Below are positions 39,532 to 51,166 of a stretch of 64,000 nt of DNA, piece by piece (within the stretch, counting starts at the first letter, position 1; every line of letters begins with the position of its first letter). The stretch comes from Manduca sexta. Taxonomy: Eukaryota > Arthropoda > Insecta > Lepidoptera > Sphingidae. The stretch spans positions 9,923,291 through 9,987,290 of the forward strand of contig NC_051135.1 in NCBI RefSeq assembly GCF_014839805.1, given 5' to 3'. The notes below the pieces were generated by a model. That model made no database searches and had not been told where the DNA came from. It saw nothing but the letters and a program-made list of their open reading frames with translations. The position numbers were made by a program, and so were the translations under genes.

Positions 39532-41110
39532 TCAAGAATTCCAAAAGACACGCACGACTCAGATGGTTTATTAAAACATTAGCAAACATTTTCCCGACCA
39601 AGTGATCGAAGCTAGCACTCGTAGATGAAATATCTAAGCACGGCTCACTAAACCATGAAAGCAACTTCGAGAAATAGGTATTATAATAAACAAATTAAAA
39701 ATATTTTTATTATTTTGTATGATGTAATAAACGTAATTATTTCATAAATTACTTAAAGGCCATTATTATTATAAAGCGAAGATAATTCGATATTCGTTAG
39801 TAGTAAACTAAATAGTTCAACCGATTTGCGTATTTTTAAAATGTATTATGAGATTCTGAAAAGTTCACATCTACTTTTATTCCAGGAAATAAATTATAGT
39901 ATGGAGTAAAAAAACACATCTATTTAATTTGCTACAACTAGAGTCGTTGTAATTATGCAGCTCTTAGTGGATATATAAATAGTAGCAGTCTGAACTCATA
40001 CGAGGCTCTGTGTACTCCTTGCAAGCACACGGCGCCTGGTGGTCACCAATCGGCATCCCTCAAGGCCGCTACAGCAACAAAATATATTCCTTACCCACAC
40101 ATCACCATCGAGATTCCGCAATAAGTCTGTAAATTTAACAAATTCTTAATAATAATACAAATTCAGGTCAGCAAACTCACCCAATTTATCCAGGAGGTTT
40201 CCATATTTATCAGCAAAAGTAAATTTAGTCACGCGAGGCGGATCCGTGAATCAGGTCACATGTATAAACATTGATTAGGAACCGGTTCCTAAATCCACCC
40301 GGTAACACGATAGTCCAGAGTTATTTGGTTCTTTAAAATATTTTCCTCGTAAGAAAGTATTCCTTGTAAGTAAGTACCATATTCAGAGAATGAATAAATA
40401 TAAACAAATACTTAAGTAGGTTGACTGTTTACAACTTTCCCTGTTGCATTCGGCGTAAATGATAGATATCATTTATGATTTATTTGAGAAGAAATTAATC
40501 TTTATTTACGTATGACTCGTCCTTGAATATCATACAAGTAATAATAATTATCTCATAGCAATACGCACCAAGATTTCTACGGAATTCTTTCCTATTTACG
40601 TTAACATTGTGGGAATTACTGACATTAACTGGAAAATAGAACATCAGGAATTGTTAATAGCAACTGAAAACAACACATGATGAATGCTATAGCATCTTGT
40701 CTCTACAATAATTTATATTACAGAATTAGCAAGTTTAAACTAAAGGACGTCATTCCCTTTACCAACATGTGCAGAGACGTCAAAGCTTGTGTAAAGGCAC
40801 ACATAAAACGTCACCATCGTAGGATGTAACATCATTCAACCCTCATTAAAATTACACTTGAACCACTGTGTCAGATACATTATCCCCCAGCAGTTTAGCA
40901 ACTCGTTAAGGAAAACGAAAGCTCATTAGCATCCCTGAGTACACAATGCTATCAGTCTAGACTGACAGCAAACATGGACTTTGCGGGCACGTTCTCGCCG
41001 CCTGATGGTCTACGCCTTCCTCGTAATAGGCTACGTGACGCGAGCAACGTATAACGTCATTAGGGTTTTTGCATCATTAGTAGTTTTATTAACGTCATTG
41101 TCTTTTTACG

Positions 41111-41200
41111 ATGGCATAGTTGCAGTGTCTGCCTTGCTGATGTCGTGGGTCTAACCCTCGGTTCAGAAAGGATATGTCATTTGTCAGGTTATGTCTTCAA
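41111..41200 (+). mobile_element. tRNA-like SINE head fragment
   Basis: GATGGCATAGTTGCAGTGTC resembles the A-box region of the SINE at 43911. The B box is degraded (GTCTAACCCTCGGTTCAG). Confidence 0.4.
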
Positions 41201-41949
41201 CTATGAACCTAAACTCAACTTTCTAGAGTTCTTTGTCGCGGTTTTATTAAACTCGATAGGGCAGGCAGGCTGCTTCTGATCTGATTAAATGGAAACGGTA
41301 AGTATATCAACTGCATAGCAAATGAACAGCCTGACCAACAAAATAAAACACCTTATCGTGGTAAAGTATGGAACTAAATTTTGACTGAAAACATTGGTTT
41401 TAAAATCAAAAAGGCTTGGTGGCACCTCAAATGCAAATACTTTATTTTACTGGTCAGGCTATAGGTAAAGCCAGCCAAAAAAATAAGCAGAAAAAATTCA
41501 AAATTTCAAACCGCCTTTAAAGTTTTGTGTCCGTATCAAGAATCGCTTTTTCTTCACTAAAATAAACTTCAAAGGGTTTATTTTAGGTAAAGAAATAAAT
41601 ATTTCAAATGATGTTAATTCGTCAAAGCAATTTAAAATTTTGAGTTTGTTCATCTACTTTGGTAGCTGACTGTACATAAAGAATGTTTATAGTAAGTGAT
41701 TTAATTTAATTTCTTTCAACAAAACGGGAATGACGCATTAACCGTATCTGGAACAAATGTTTGTACCTCGACCCTTTATCGGCATATCCTTATGACTATA
41801 AATAAAATTATGGAAATGCACATCATATTTTGGTCGCTCACATCCAAACATGATATTTTTGTGTCGACCAGTGTCACGTGTGATGCGGTTACTCACGCGA
41901 ATGCACAAAAGTATTTTTAGTACCAAAATTATAAATACATTTTGTTTTT

Positions 41950-42195
41950 TAGTTCTTTGAATGACGAGACGAGCTTGCCGTTGGCCTGATGGTAAGCGAT
42001 ACGATCGCCCATAAACAGTAGAAACACCATCCAATATGTTGCATTACAAAATATTGTTTAGTATTCCACTGCGTTCGCCATCCTGAGACATCATATGTTG
42101 TCTTATTATGTCCAGTAGTTACACTGGCTACAATGTTCTTCAAACCGGAATTCAACAGTGATTACACACTGCTGCTTGGTGGCAAAAATAGACAT
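41950..42195 (-). repeat. Dispersed repeat, family J
   Basis: Reverse orientation: GACGAGCTTGCCGTTGGCC, ATCGCCCATAAACAGTAGAA, TGTCCAGTAGTTACACTGGC and CACTGCTGCTTGGTGGCAAA. Confidence 0.65.
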
Positions 42196-42349
42196 GCGGT
42201 AATACCTACAGATACCTTAACAGATAAATAAATTAACCCTATGCGTATGTTAAAATTATTTCACGTTGGTTTTCTATAAGTCAGTGTTGGATACCACCAC
42301 ATTCTAGCTGGCCAATTCGTGCTACAAACAAAAATTACTTACGGCCTAT

Positions 42350-42500
42350 TTCAATAAACTACCCCAATCTTCATTTTCAAACCGATCCGTAGAATAAACC
42401 AATCTAAATAAATAATTTGTAAGCTTGTCAAAAATCGTTATTCTAATTGCCCCGTTTTCGCGATCGTTCGAAAAAAAGGTGGAGTCGTTTTTTAAATTTA
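42350..42500. mobile_element. Palindromic MITE, eroded copy
   Basis: TTTCAATAAACTACCCCAAT at the left, AACCAATCTAAATAA and TTTGTAAGCTTGTCAAAAA inside, matching 62472-62640. The right arm is eroded and abuts the Helitron at 42503. Confidence 0.45.
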
Positions 42501-42502
42501 AA

Positions 42503-43640
42503 TCTATACTATTATATAAAGCTGAAGAGTTTGTTTGTTTGTTTGTTTGTTTGAACGCGCTAATCTCAGGAACTACTGGTCCAAACTGAAAAAATCTTTT
42601 TGCGTTGGATAGCCCTATGTTCGTGGAGTGCTATAGGCTATATATCATCACGCTATACCCAATAGGAGCGGAGCAGTAATGCCAAATCTCAGGAACTACC
42701 GGTCCGAACTGAAAAATTCTTTTTGCGTTGGATAGCCCTTTGTTCGTGGAGTGCTATAGGCTATATATCATCACGCTATACCCAATAGGAGCGGAGCAGT
42801 AATGGCTAATCTCAGGAACTACCGGTCCAAACTGAAAAATTCTTTTTGCGTTGGATAGCCCTATGTTCGTGGAGTGCTATAGGCTATATATCATCACGCT
42901 ATACCCAATAGGAGCGGAGCAGTAATGGCTAATCTCAGGAACTACCGGTTCGAACTAAAAAAAAACATTTTGTATTGGATAGCCCTTTATTCGTGAAGTG
43001 CTATAGGCTATATATCATCACGCTATGACCAATAGGAGCAGAGCAGTAACGGCTAATCTCAGAAACTAGGAGTTTGAACTGAATAATTATTTTTGTGTTG
43101 GATAGCCCTTTGTTCCTGGAATGCTATAGGCTATATATATCATCACGCTATGCCCAATAGGAGCGGAGCAGTAATCGCTAATCTCAGGAACTACCGGTTC
43201 GAACTGAAAAATATTTTTGTGTTGGATAGCCCTTTGTTCCTGGAGTGCTATAGGTTATATATCGTCACGCTATGACCAATAGGAGCGGAGCAGTAATGAA
43301 ACATGATGCAAAAACGGGGACAATTTATTAATTTTGAGAGCTTCTGTTGCGTGCGCTGCGTAAACGGTTAAAGTTATGCAACAATAATGTATGACGGGAT
43401 TGTTCCTCTTAAAAGTTCTACAAAAATATATCATAAAACAAAGTCCCCGCTGCATCGGTCTGCCCGAACGTGTTAAACTTAAAAACTACCCAACGTATTA
43501 GGATAAAATTTGGTATGGAGACAGTTTGAGACCCTGGGAAGAACATAGGCTCCCGGGAAAATATATAGCGTGACTTTTATAACGGAAAACTTTAGCCCGA
43601 AAAACTTTATAACGCGGGCGGAGCCGCGGGCAAAAGCTAG
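42503..43640 (+). mobile_element. Non-autonomous Helitron-like element with internal tandem repeats
   Basis: The 5' end is TCTATACTATTATATAAAGC after an A, and the 3' end is GGCAAAAGCTAG before a T, the A/T insertion typical of Helitrons. A CGCGG/CCGCG hairpin lies about 10 bases before the terminal CTAG. There is a (GTTT)n run near the 5' end. From about 42556 to 43300 lie six units of about 121 bp, each with CTCAGGAACTACCGGT and GCTATAGGCTATATATCATC. No coding capacity was seen. Confidence 0.75.
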
Positions 43641-43910
43641 TTGTACAATATATGCACGTCCTATGTGATAATGGCAATGAATATGCTATAAATACTTTTA
43701 ACATAATAAAAATAATATATTTTTATTCAATTTAAATGAGTTTCTCGGATAAGTCTCAGGATGACGAGCGCAATGCATGGCCATGTAGCACCTACTTCAA
43801 TAGACACCCTTGTCTACTTAGCACTTACTTCAATAAACACTTTAAAAGGAAAGCTGACACTGTTAATATTTTATTTACTATTAAAGTATAATGTGAAGTG
43901 GGACCTATTG

Positions 43911-44290
43911 GTGGCATAGTTGTAATGCGTGCACAGTACGCGTACGACTAATGCGCTGAGTTCCTATGTTCGATTACGCCAAGTCGAGTCAAAAACAATT
44001 GCGACTGAGTTTATCACTATAAAAAAAACTCAGTCGCAGCTCAGAGTTAGGAAGATGGCGCTGTGATACACCCGTGCCTAGCAAAACACGTAAGGCCGTT
44101 AAGACTGCGCCTGATCTGTCTCCAGACATGTCGAATTGCCGTCTCACCGGACTATGAGAGTGAAGGAAAGGAATTTATCTGTGTATTGCGCACACACTTG
44201 TGAATTATAATATCTCTTGCGTACCTAGCTGTTCTCCGTCGAGATTAACCGTCGTGGGCAAAATTCAGCTAGGAGGAATTTAAGTAGGTT
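43911..44290 (+). mobile_element. tRNA-derived SINE, third family
   Basis: A-box-like TGGCATAGTTGTAATGCG and B-box-like TGTTCGATTACGCC, followed by a hairpin of GCGACTGAGTTT with AAACTCAGTCGC (44003-44038) and a GC-rich body. Confidence 0.6.
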
Positions 44291-45395
44291 TAATTTAATT
44301 TAATTCATGCTATTTGAGAATTAAAGGTAAACCGGTAAGGTAGACCCTTCGCTTCTGCCGCTGATACTTTGTAATTACATTTTCTGGATGATTGGCATAC
44401 ATCATTTACTATTTAAATGATCTGCTAGTCTCTTCATAAAATATCTAAAGTTAAGCCAATTAAGTTGTTTACATTGAATCATATGTCAATAGTTCAAACT
44501 TCTAACTAGCCGAGTTAGTTTCGTCTCTATAATTACAAAATCGGAATAAATATGGCGGGTATTAATTACTTAATTATTAATTTAATGTACAATAGCTTTT
44601 AGTTGCGGCTTTGCCCGCCTTAAATTTATTGTCAGATACAAAATGTAACCTAAATTGTTATTTGTAAAGCGATTTAAGTTTTACGCTACTTTCACACAAA
44701 TATATTCGTCAGTAATGTTACTATCGGCATATTCGTTAGTAATATTAATATCATTTAAACTATAAAATAACATTCATGCATATTATTTGTCGACAGAAAT
44801 CATTATAGCTCTCAGAGAACGAAAGGACTACCACCTTATAAGTTTTGGTCTCCTTAACTCAATACCTTCTGGGCCTTGAAATTAGGTACGTTAGCCTATA
44901 AGCTTTTGGTACAATTCCCTCCATCAGAATGAAAGTTCTCGACTAGCTCTGTACTGCTCGCTACATTCTGTTTGTCCGTTTTAAGATAACGTGTGAATGT
45001 ATAATATATGCACTTGAAGATATAGTGTTATCTCGCGTCCGGGTCAGCGCGGCGCCCGCGGCATAGGTCGAACTTTTCTCTACATCTCGTGGAAAAATAA
45101 CGTGTATGAACCTACTGCCGAGTGATAGGAGAGAACATCAACAAAAAATCACAGTTAAATTACTGATGTTTTATATAAAAAAAATCTGAATCGGTTTCAA
45201 GGCTTCTTATTGGATTTTTTATTGCTTACTAAGACAAATTAGCTATTGTGAGTATCTATTTTAGCCAACATTTGCAAGTATTATTATATTTGGATTTAAA
45301 TTACTTATATCCAGTGGCATTTTTGGACATTGTAGACGTTATAAAATCTCACACTGGCGAACATATTATGATGTGCAAAGTTTTTTCTAGATTTT

Positions 45396-45453
45396 TAATT
45401 AAGCAGTCAATTAGCTAACAAGTAATTAAACAGTCAATTAGCCAACAAGTATA
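45396..45453 (+). repeat. Short tandem duplication
   Basis: Two units of about 28 bp, each with CAGTCAATTAGC(T/C)AACAAGTA. Confidence 0.7.
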
Positions 45454-46814
45454 AAGATAATATAGTTATTAGCAAGAACTATTTTATTTAATCTTAAATT
45501 GAACTGTGGCAGCTAATTAAGAAAAAGATACCTATTGCATGGGTAAGCCGACTGAGAAACGCGTGCCACGCATTCGATTATTGTGTGATCAAATATTTAT
45601 TAAGTCTCGATGTTGCGACCTTTCCTAACTCTGGATTCTCTCGACACAATATCTTAATGTAAAGTCGAGTCCACTTGTGGATGTAGTTTGTCAACTCAAA
45701 AACCTATTGCAACATGGTTAAGGAAGTCTATGGCTGGCACATGCGTCATATTCATTCTGTAAAGAGCAACATTAGAGTTTTTTGCCCGTGCTTCTCTCGT
45801 GAGGTTCCTGCTTTCCGAACTGCTACTAAAGTTAATATTTACTAATCTAAATAATGTATAACATTTTACAGGCTCAAATAAATTATTTCTTGTCATTTCA
45901 AATTATTTCATTTCATCTCATGTTTCATTGTTTTATCTTAATTGTAAGATCAACTCACGGATTTGCCTCTTGAAAGTCATAAAACGGAAAAGTCCAAGTG
46001 TACAGTTGCTGTCATTTTAATTTAGACTCTATTGTCAAATTTGTTCAAGATTTTGAATCATTGACGAATATCCTACTCCATCCATACTTATACAGGTACC
46101 TTTTAGGAATTTCAGAAATCATACAGTAGGCTCGTCATGCCACCCACACGTTTTATGTGAACTTTGAACTGGCTGATCGTTTATAGATTAGATTACGGTA
46201 TAGACTAGAAAAACAAAAACATGTAGATTAAAAGGACTGGCTTCATTGGTAAAATCAGTGTCATGTTCAGAACCGAGAGTACGTGAATTCTATTACAGGC
46301 AATAAAATTTGAGTAATTAGTACATATTATATTTTTTTTACAGGATTTCTTCGAATATGATTTCATTGGATAAAAATAGATTAATTTAGAATTAAGGTTT
46401 TTGTTTAATAAAATAAAGGTTATAGTTATAAGTCTTTGTTTCTGTTCATTTGGCGTTAAACTATCCAATTTATCGATTTCAAATCGAATATCTTTATGTA
46501 GAACAAGTTCGTTATACCTACCTATGGTGCATTAGGTCTATAGAAATAAAAATATATGCTTGTAATAAAATTAAAATATATTTCTTATTTTATTTTAATA
46601 TAAAATAACATCCACAGTAATATTTGGCACGTACATAAAATATCTACTTAGTAGTTACAAACATTTGGCATCGTTCCTCGGCCCTCGCTTGCGGACCCAA
46701 GCGAGACGAGAGGACAATAAGAGAGCGTGATAGCGGCGCACTCGCCAAGAGAACTCACTCACGCACTCCTCAGGTACTTGAGTGTCTTTAACTCCTACAC
46801 AAAACGCCGTGTCT

Positions 46815-48296
46815 TCAAAGAGGCACGTTTGGTGGAGTTTTGCAAGGCTCCGGTGGAGGCGGTCGGCGCTCCTCCGGCGTCCTCGACTGGTAATATGCGC
46901 AATACGGCAAAGGATCCCAAAAAGCGAATAATGCTTCGCGCGTGTCCAACACAGTGTCCAACAGTTTCCCTACTGTTGCCGCGTGGCCGCAGTGCGTCTG
47001 CGCCTGGCAGAGGTAAGGCAACGACACACCCACTCTGGCACCGATTGCTATTAGTTTATTTGTGTACCCATTTGTAGTGTTCTCTTCGCGAACAAGCCTG
47101 AACGACACGTGACCAGTCATCGGCCGTGCCGGCGCTAAGAATGATACAAATCGTTGTACCCAGGCGTCTGCTTCGTCGTCTTTTTGCGGCACCAGGCCCT
47201 TTCTTGTAGAGTCCACTCTGCATGTTACGTTGTTCACTGCTCGTGACTCCTTCAGTGTCGTGCAAGTAACAATTCGTTCTCCCTTCGGCTCTCGTACTAT
47301 CACCCATGGTTTCTCAGCACTGATTTCTCGTGGAAATCTGAACTGAGTTTTCTCTTCTGGCATGACAAATCGTAGTCTGTCCCTCGCACCCCGTGCTCCA
47401 GCACTCGCAATGAAATGTCTCCCTTCCTTCGACGCCCCGCTATCGTACCATGCTCGCACATCTTCGTCGCTCGCAACCACCCAGAACTGTGGTGTGGCGA
47501 GACCGGCAGCACGGCTTACTCGCATCATTTCCAACGGGTCGTCTAATGTGACGACATCACGTGCACAAGGAACGAAGCACTGGCAGCCCATGACTTCCAG
47601 ATGTGGCTTTGCCAGTGCATCATAATACGCTGGAGTCGTTGAGCTTACCGGCACGTAGAAGACCGCCGATTCACGTTCAACAATTTCCTTCAAAGCCCGG
47701 GCATAGGCGAGCGGATCTGCCGGGTTTGGTCTCGGGACCGTGTAGAACCTGTTCACGGCAGCCGAGTATTTTAATAATGCAAACTGGCCCTCTATCTCGA
47801 ACGCGACAACTCTCGCGCCGGCTGAGTGGAAATTTCTTGCTAAATGTAGAGCTTGTACTGAACTGCCTCCACTGATAAGCACGGTTCGCGGCTGTTTAGC
47901 GCCCTTTGAACTGATGGCACGTCCTAACATCTTCAAAACACTGAGAGGGCACTGAACGCACTTCCAGAAAATAAACAGTGACGCTGCTATCCACAGCGTC
48001 GGCAGCACCACTAATATTTGCTTCCATGCTGGATGTGATATTATGCTGAGTAGGGCGAACAGAGGACGCAGAGCGAGACGCGGTCCCCATGTGATTAGGC
48101 GTATGATCCTGGGCAGCGGCGGTGGCCTCTCCGGGCAGATGGCTCTCTCCTCAGGTATCAAGGAGAATGTGGAAGAGAAGGAGCGCCGCAAGGCGGTGAA
48201 GGGCGGCGGCTGATGCGAGCATCTTTTCCGCGGCGAGAACACTAGCTCTGTGTTGGATCGCGCGAGGCGACAAAACTCGGGCGCGCAGGCCGGCAT
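46815..48296 (-). CDS. Intronless ATP-grasp-like membrane-anchored protein, putative pseudoenzyme
   Basis: The product is 493 residues from the first in-frame ATG at 48296; the frame is open back to a TAG at 48344-48342. Residues 93-113 form a hydrophobic transmembrane-like segment (ILVVLPTLWIAASLFIFW). A Rossmann-like strand-loop-helix follows (RTVLISGGSSVQALHLAR, from residue 137). Then come FYVPVSSTTPAYYDALAKP (near 213-231), a middle region, WVQRFVSFL (from 379) and GHVSFRLV (395-402). The order matches a family of ATP-grasp enzymes known from fungi, oomycetes and bacteria. In that family the C-terminal strand normally reads like IECNPR and supplies metal ligands; here the aligned stretch is LIAIGARVGVS (415-425), so catalysis is doubtful. 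The coding region is clearly more GC-rich than its surroundings. A possible polyadenylation signal lies at 46589-46594. The substrate is unknown. Horizontal origin is possible but untested. Confidence 0.72.
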   Translation of the reverse strand: MPACAPEFCRLARSNTELVFSPRKRCSHQPPPFTALRRSFSSTFSLIPEERAICPERPPPLPRIIRLITWGPRLALRPLFALLSIISHPAWKQILVVLPTLWIAASLFIFWKCVQCPLSVLKMLGRAISSKGAKQPRTVLISGGSSVQALHLARNFHSAGARVVAFEIEGQFALLKYSAAVNRFYTVPRPNPADPLAYARALKEIVERESAVFYVPVSSTTPAYYDALAKPHLEVMGCQCFVPCARDVVTLDDPLEMMRVSRAAGLATPQFWVVASDEDVRAWYDSGASKEGRHFIASAGARGARDRLRFVMPEEKTQFRFPREISAEKPWVIVREPKGERIVTCTTLKESRAVNNVTCRVDSTRKGLVPQKDDEADAWVQRFVSFLAPARPMTGHVSFRLVREENTTNGYTNKLIAIGARVGVSLPYLCQAQTHCGHAATVGKLLDTVLDTREALFAFWDPLPYCAYYQSRTPEERRPPPPEPCKTPPNVPL

Positions 48297-48336
48297 GTCG
48301 GGAGCGTACTGACGCGCGCGCACGTCGCACACGCAT
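48151..48336 (-). other. Overlapping upstream ORF of the ATP-grasp-like gene
   Basis: An ATG at 48336 opens a 61-codon frame that overlaps the start of the main ORF in another frame and stops at 48151. If the transcript begins upstream of 48336, scanning ribosomes meet this ATG before the main one. Its arginine-rich product resembles no family and is probably not functional as a protein. Confidence 0.35.
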
Positions 48337-48344
48337 ATAAACTA

Positions 48345-51166
48345 CCTCGTTATCGTCTGCATCGACGTCGCGACCGACACAAAACGCTCATCTTTGTACC
48401 CAATTAACACTTACCTAGTTAAAAAATAAACAAATCACAGGGATTAAACAAATGCAAATAATTTTAGTAATTATTTGCAAACATCGGGTGATGGTTGAAA
48501 GAAAAATAAATATTTAATGTAGATCACCATTTTAATTAATCAACAACATTCTACGTGGTAAATAACAATATTTAAATATCTACATCTCAACACCAGTCGT
48601 GTGTACATAATATTAATTTATCGTAAGGACTAGTTACAATTCCTAAGTCTCAAAATAAAATATAGGAACAAGTTATATAGTGCCTACGGAAAACTGATGA
48701 AATGAATTCGCGAAATACATTAGACAAAAATACACCAAATACTTAATTATTTACACATAGAGCGAAAGAACGAAGGGACATTATTTGCGACGCCAATTGC
48801 TTTAATGCAGAGATATTTGAACTTTTTAACATATTTCATACATTAACGACAAATGAATAAGATACAATAAAGAAAAAAAATACTAATTAATTTATTAACA
48901 ACGTGAGTTTTAAAACGTCTTTTAAAATACTATACAATAAATGCATTATAAAAAATGCCATGAGTGAGACAAGGCTTTGGCAACGCACATTTATATCTAT
49001 AACGATAATTAACTGTTACAAACGCTAACGCTAAACGGGAATTAATGATGCATCTAATAATTTATACATTTATAAATCGTGGAAGACACAACAAGTTAAT
49101 ATGTTATTAATAATATGCTGTGTATTGAGTTAGGTTTACGGATGTGATCGCGTGAACTATTCAGATTTATAATCTTGCTTCATATTGATAGTTGATTTAA
49201 GTGCTAATTAATTGCTTTTTTTTTTTTGTATGACTACTGCTGATAGCCTGACGCGAGTCGGCTTATTCAGCTGCACCGGTCTTCCGGGTGAACGCTTTAG
49301 GCGCTCCAGCCCGTTATTTATTTATTTTTATATGGGTGCGACACGTGACCTCACTGCATTGGTGGTAAGCCAAATAGAGTCTAAATAGTGTGGACTGAAG
49401 AGAGTTTATCCCTTACTACTCGGCACAAATATGTCGTCTTGTTTGAACCGGATATGCATAGGCTGATTCCGGAACGCCACTCACGTAGGCTATCTGGATG
49501 CAAAATATATCTTACCACCAGCAAAGTTTAACTCATACAGGGTTTTCTTGTAGTTTCATTTATATGAAAGGCTTTTTCATACACTTTTTTTTTTAACTTG
49601 AACCTATGTTTGTTAGCCTGACAAAAGCCAGCTTATACACACACCAGACTTTTGGGTGAGCGCTTTAGGCGCTCACAACCCTCATTCACATTTGCTTTAT
49701 CCAACAATGCTTTTGACTGACTACAATAATAGCAACACTATCTATTAAATAATTAAAAAATGCACTCCGATCTGAGAAAATGTTTATACATGTCGTGATT
49801 TTTTATGTTGTAAATTATTAGACCGACTTTGTAATGTGGATATTGTTTTGGTGAAGGGATGAAGCTATGTGAGGCAGTGAGATGTCTTTGTTTCCTTCGA
49901 ACTTGTATAACAAATTGCTTACACAATGACATATGAAATGCATAATATAATTAGGCATGATTTTGGTATTTGGGACAACCATTAAATACCAAATGTTATT
50001 TATTACGCTGTGTATCTTTAAATTATACGAATAATTTAAGAATTTTGAATATGAATATTACATATACATTCATAATTTTCCACCACAATTTCTAGAATCA
50101 CCGAGCATTTGCACACAACGGTTTAAACGAAATAACGACGCTCTGAAAACTAAGTTAAACATGGAGAAACTACGACTACATGGGTATGTTAACACACAAA
50201 TACGCCAGCTGAAAACGCACAAGTGGGCATTGGGTACGTATCAAAAATGCGTCGTCGGCGGCACAACATACGACGGCATAGGTCCTCAACTTTCTATAAT
50301 AGAACTTTCACAAATACACAATAACAAGATTTTCAAACACTACTCTTCAATCCTTACAACATCACAATATACTGTGTAAGATATTACTACTCTGTTATAA
50401 CATTCATATTTAAAATATTTCCGATAGTGTAATAACAATTTAAATTTTGATTTCATTCTAATAACTTGACATTAAGTACTTCCAAGCAATATGATGATAA
50501 AAATGTTTGCCTAAACACATCAAAATGGATTCGCTTGAGTGAGTAAAATTCATTCTCAGTAACAACAAAAACATCACTTCAATGAAAAATCCAGATGGCA
50601 TAAAACAAACTAACCTGCAATTTATGAATTATGTTGGATATATTTTTTACAGTCAACTTAGGGAAATTTAACAACACTCTCTTCATCAAGATGTTGGGAG
50701 AAAATATTAACAAAAATTACTACAATAAAATCTGTAATTTGTTTGATTTCAAGACATCCTCTTCAATAATGTTTATTCTAAAACCATATAATGAAAGTAA
50801 TGTTGAATAATATTGATCAAATAATTTGTTTATACCCTCTGCTTGTTCCATTGAATAAAATAGCTGCTCAAGCATAGTTTATAGAATACAGTTTTGCTTG
50901 ATTTTAAAATGTAATAAGTATACATAATGTAAAATGGAAGAAATACCTTAAGGTTACATGTAAAGTACATATAAATGTTCACATCATGATAATGCAGTTA
51001 TAGTCATTATGTGGCAGTATTGAGCCATTTGCTATCACAACAAAAAAAATAGATGAAAATTGCAAAACAAAATGCAGCATTTAATAAAAATAAATTACAT
51101 TAAACCATTTAAAACACAACAAGTATTCTCCTACACAGACCAATGTATATACACTTAATAATACCA
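48345..51166. other. Intergenic region, partly repeat-derived
   Basis: Between the ATP-grasp-like gene and FAM185A. It contains the repeats at 49205-49690 listed separately. A minus-strand AATAAA (TTTATT at 50772-50777) could end the FAM185A transcript. A 72-codon open frame at 50161-50379 has no recognisable features. Confidence 0.5.
49205..49690 (-). repeat. Composite repeat: two poly-T-led copies around a family A copy
   Basis: A poly-T followed by TAGCCTGACGCGAGTCGGCT and GAACGCTTTAGGCGCTC (49210-49315) recurs at 49586-49690 (TAGCCTGACAAAAGCCAGCT, GAGCGCTTTAGGCGCTC). Between them (about 49322-49515) is a reverse family A SINE-like copy with GGATATGCATAGGCTGATTC. Confidence 0.55.

Larger units (their letters stand above)
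30794..46814. other. Sixteen-kilobase gene-free, transposon-rich interval
   Basis: No coding exon could be supported on either strand. It contains the TA microsatellite, two Helitron-like elements, the hAT-like MITE cluster, the TTAA foldback element, LINE tails and SINEs entered below. The remaining DNA is AT-rich with short spurious frames. Confidence 0.6.

Noticed and set aside
40949..40970. Short palindrome around AGTCTAGACT
   Set aside because: A single 22-base palindrome with a mismatch is expected by chance in a window this size and has no context.
46727..47077. 116-codon plus-strand frame
   Set aside because: It is antisense to the ATP-grasp-like coding region and follows its codon periodicity. 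No independent features.
50161..50379. 72-codon plus-strand frame
   Set aside because: No motif or neighbour supports it, and it lies where the FAM185A 3' region is expected.
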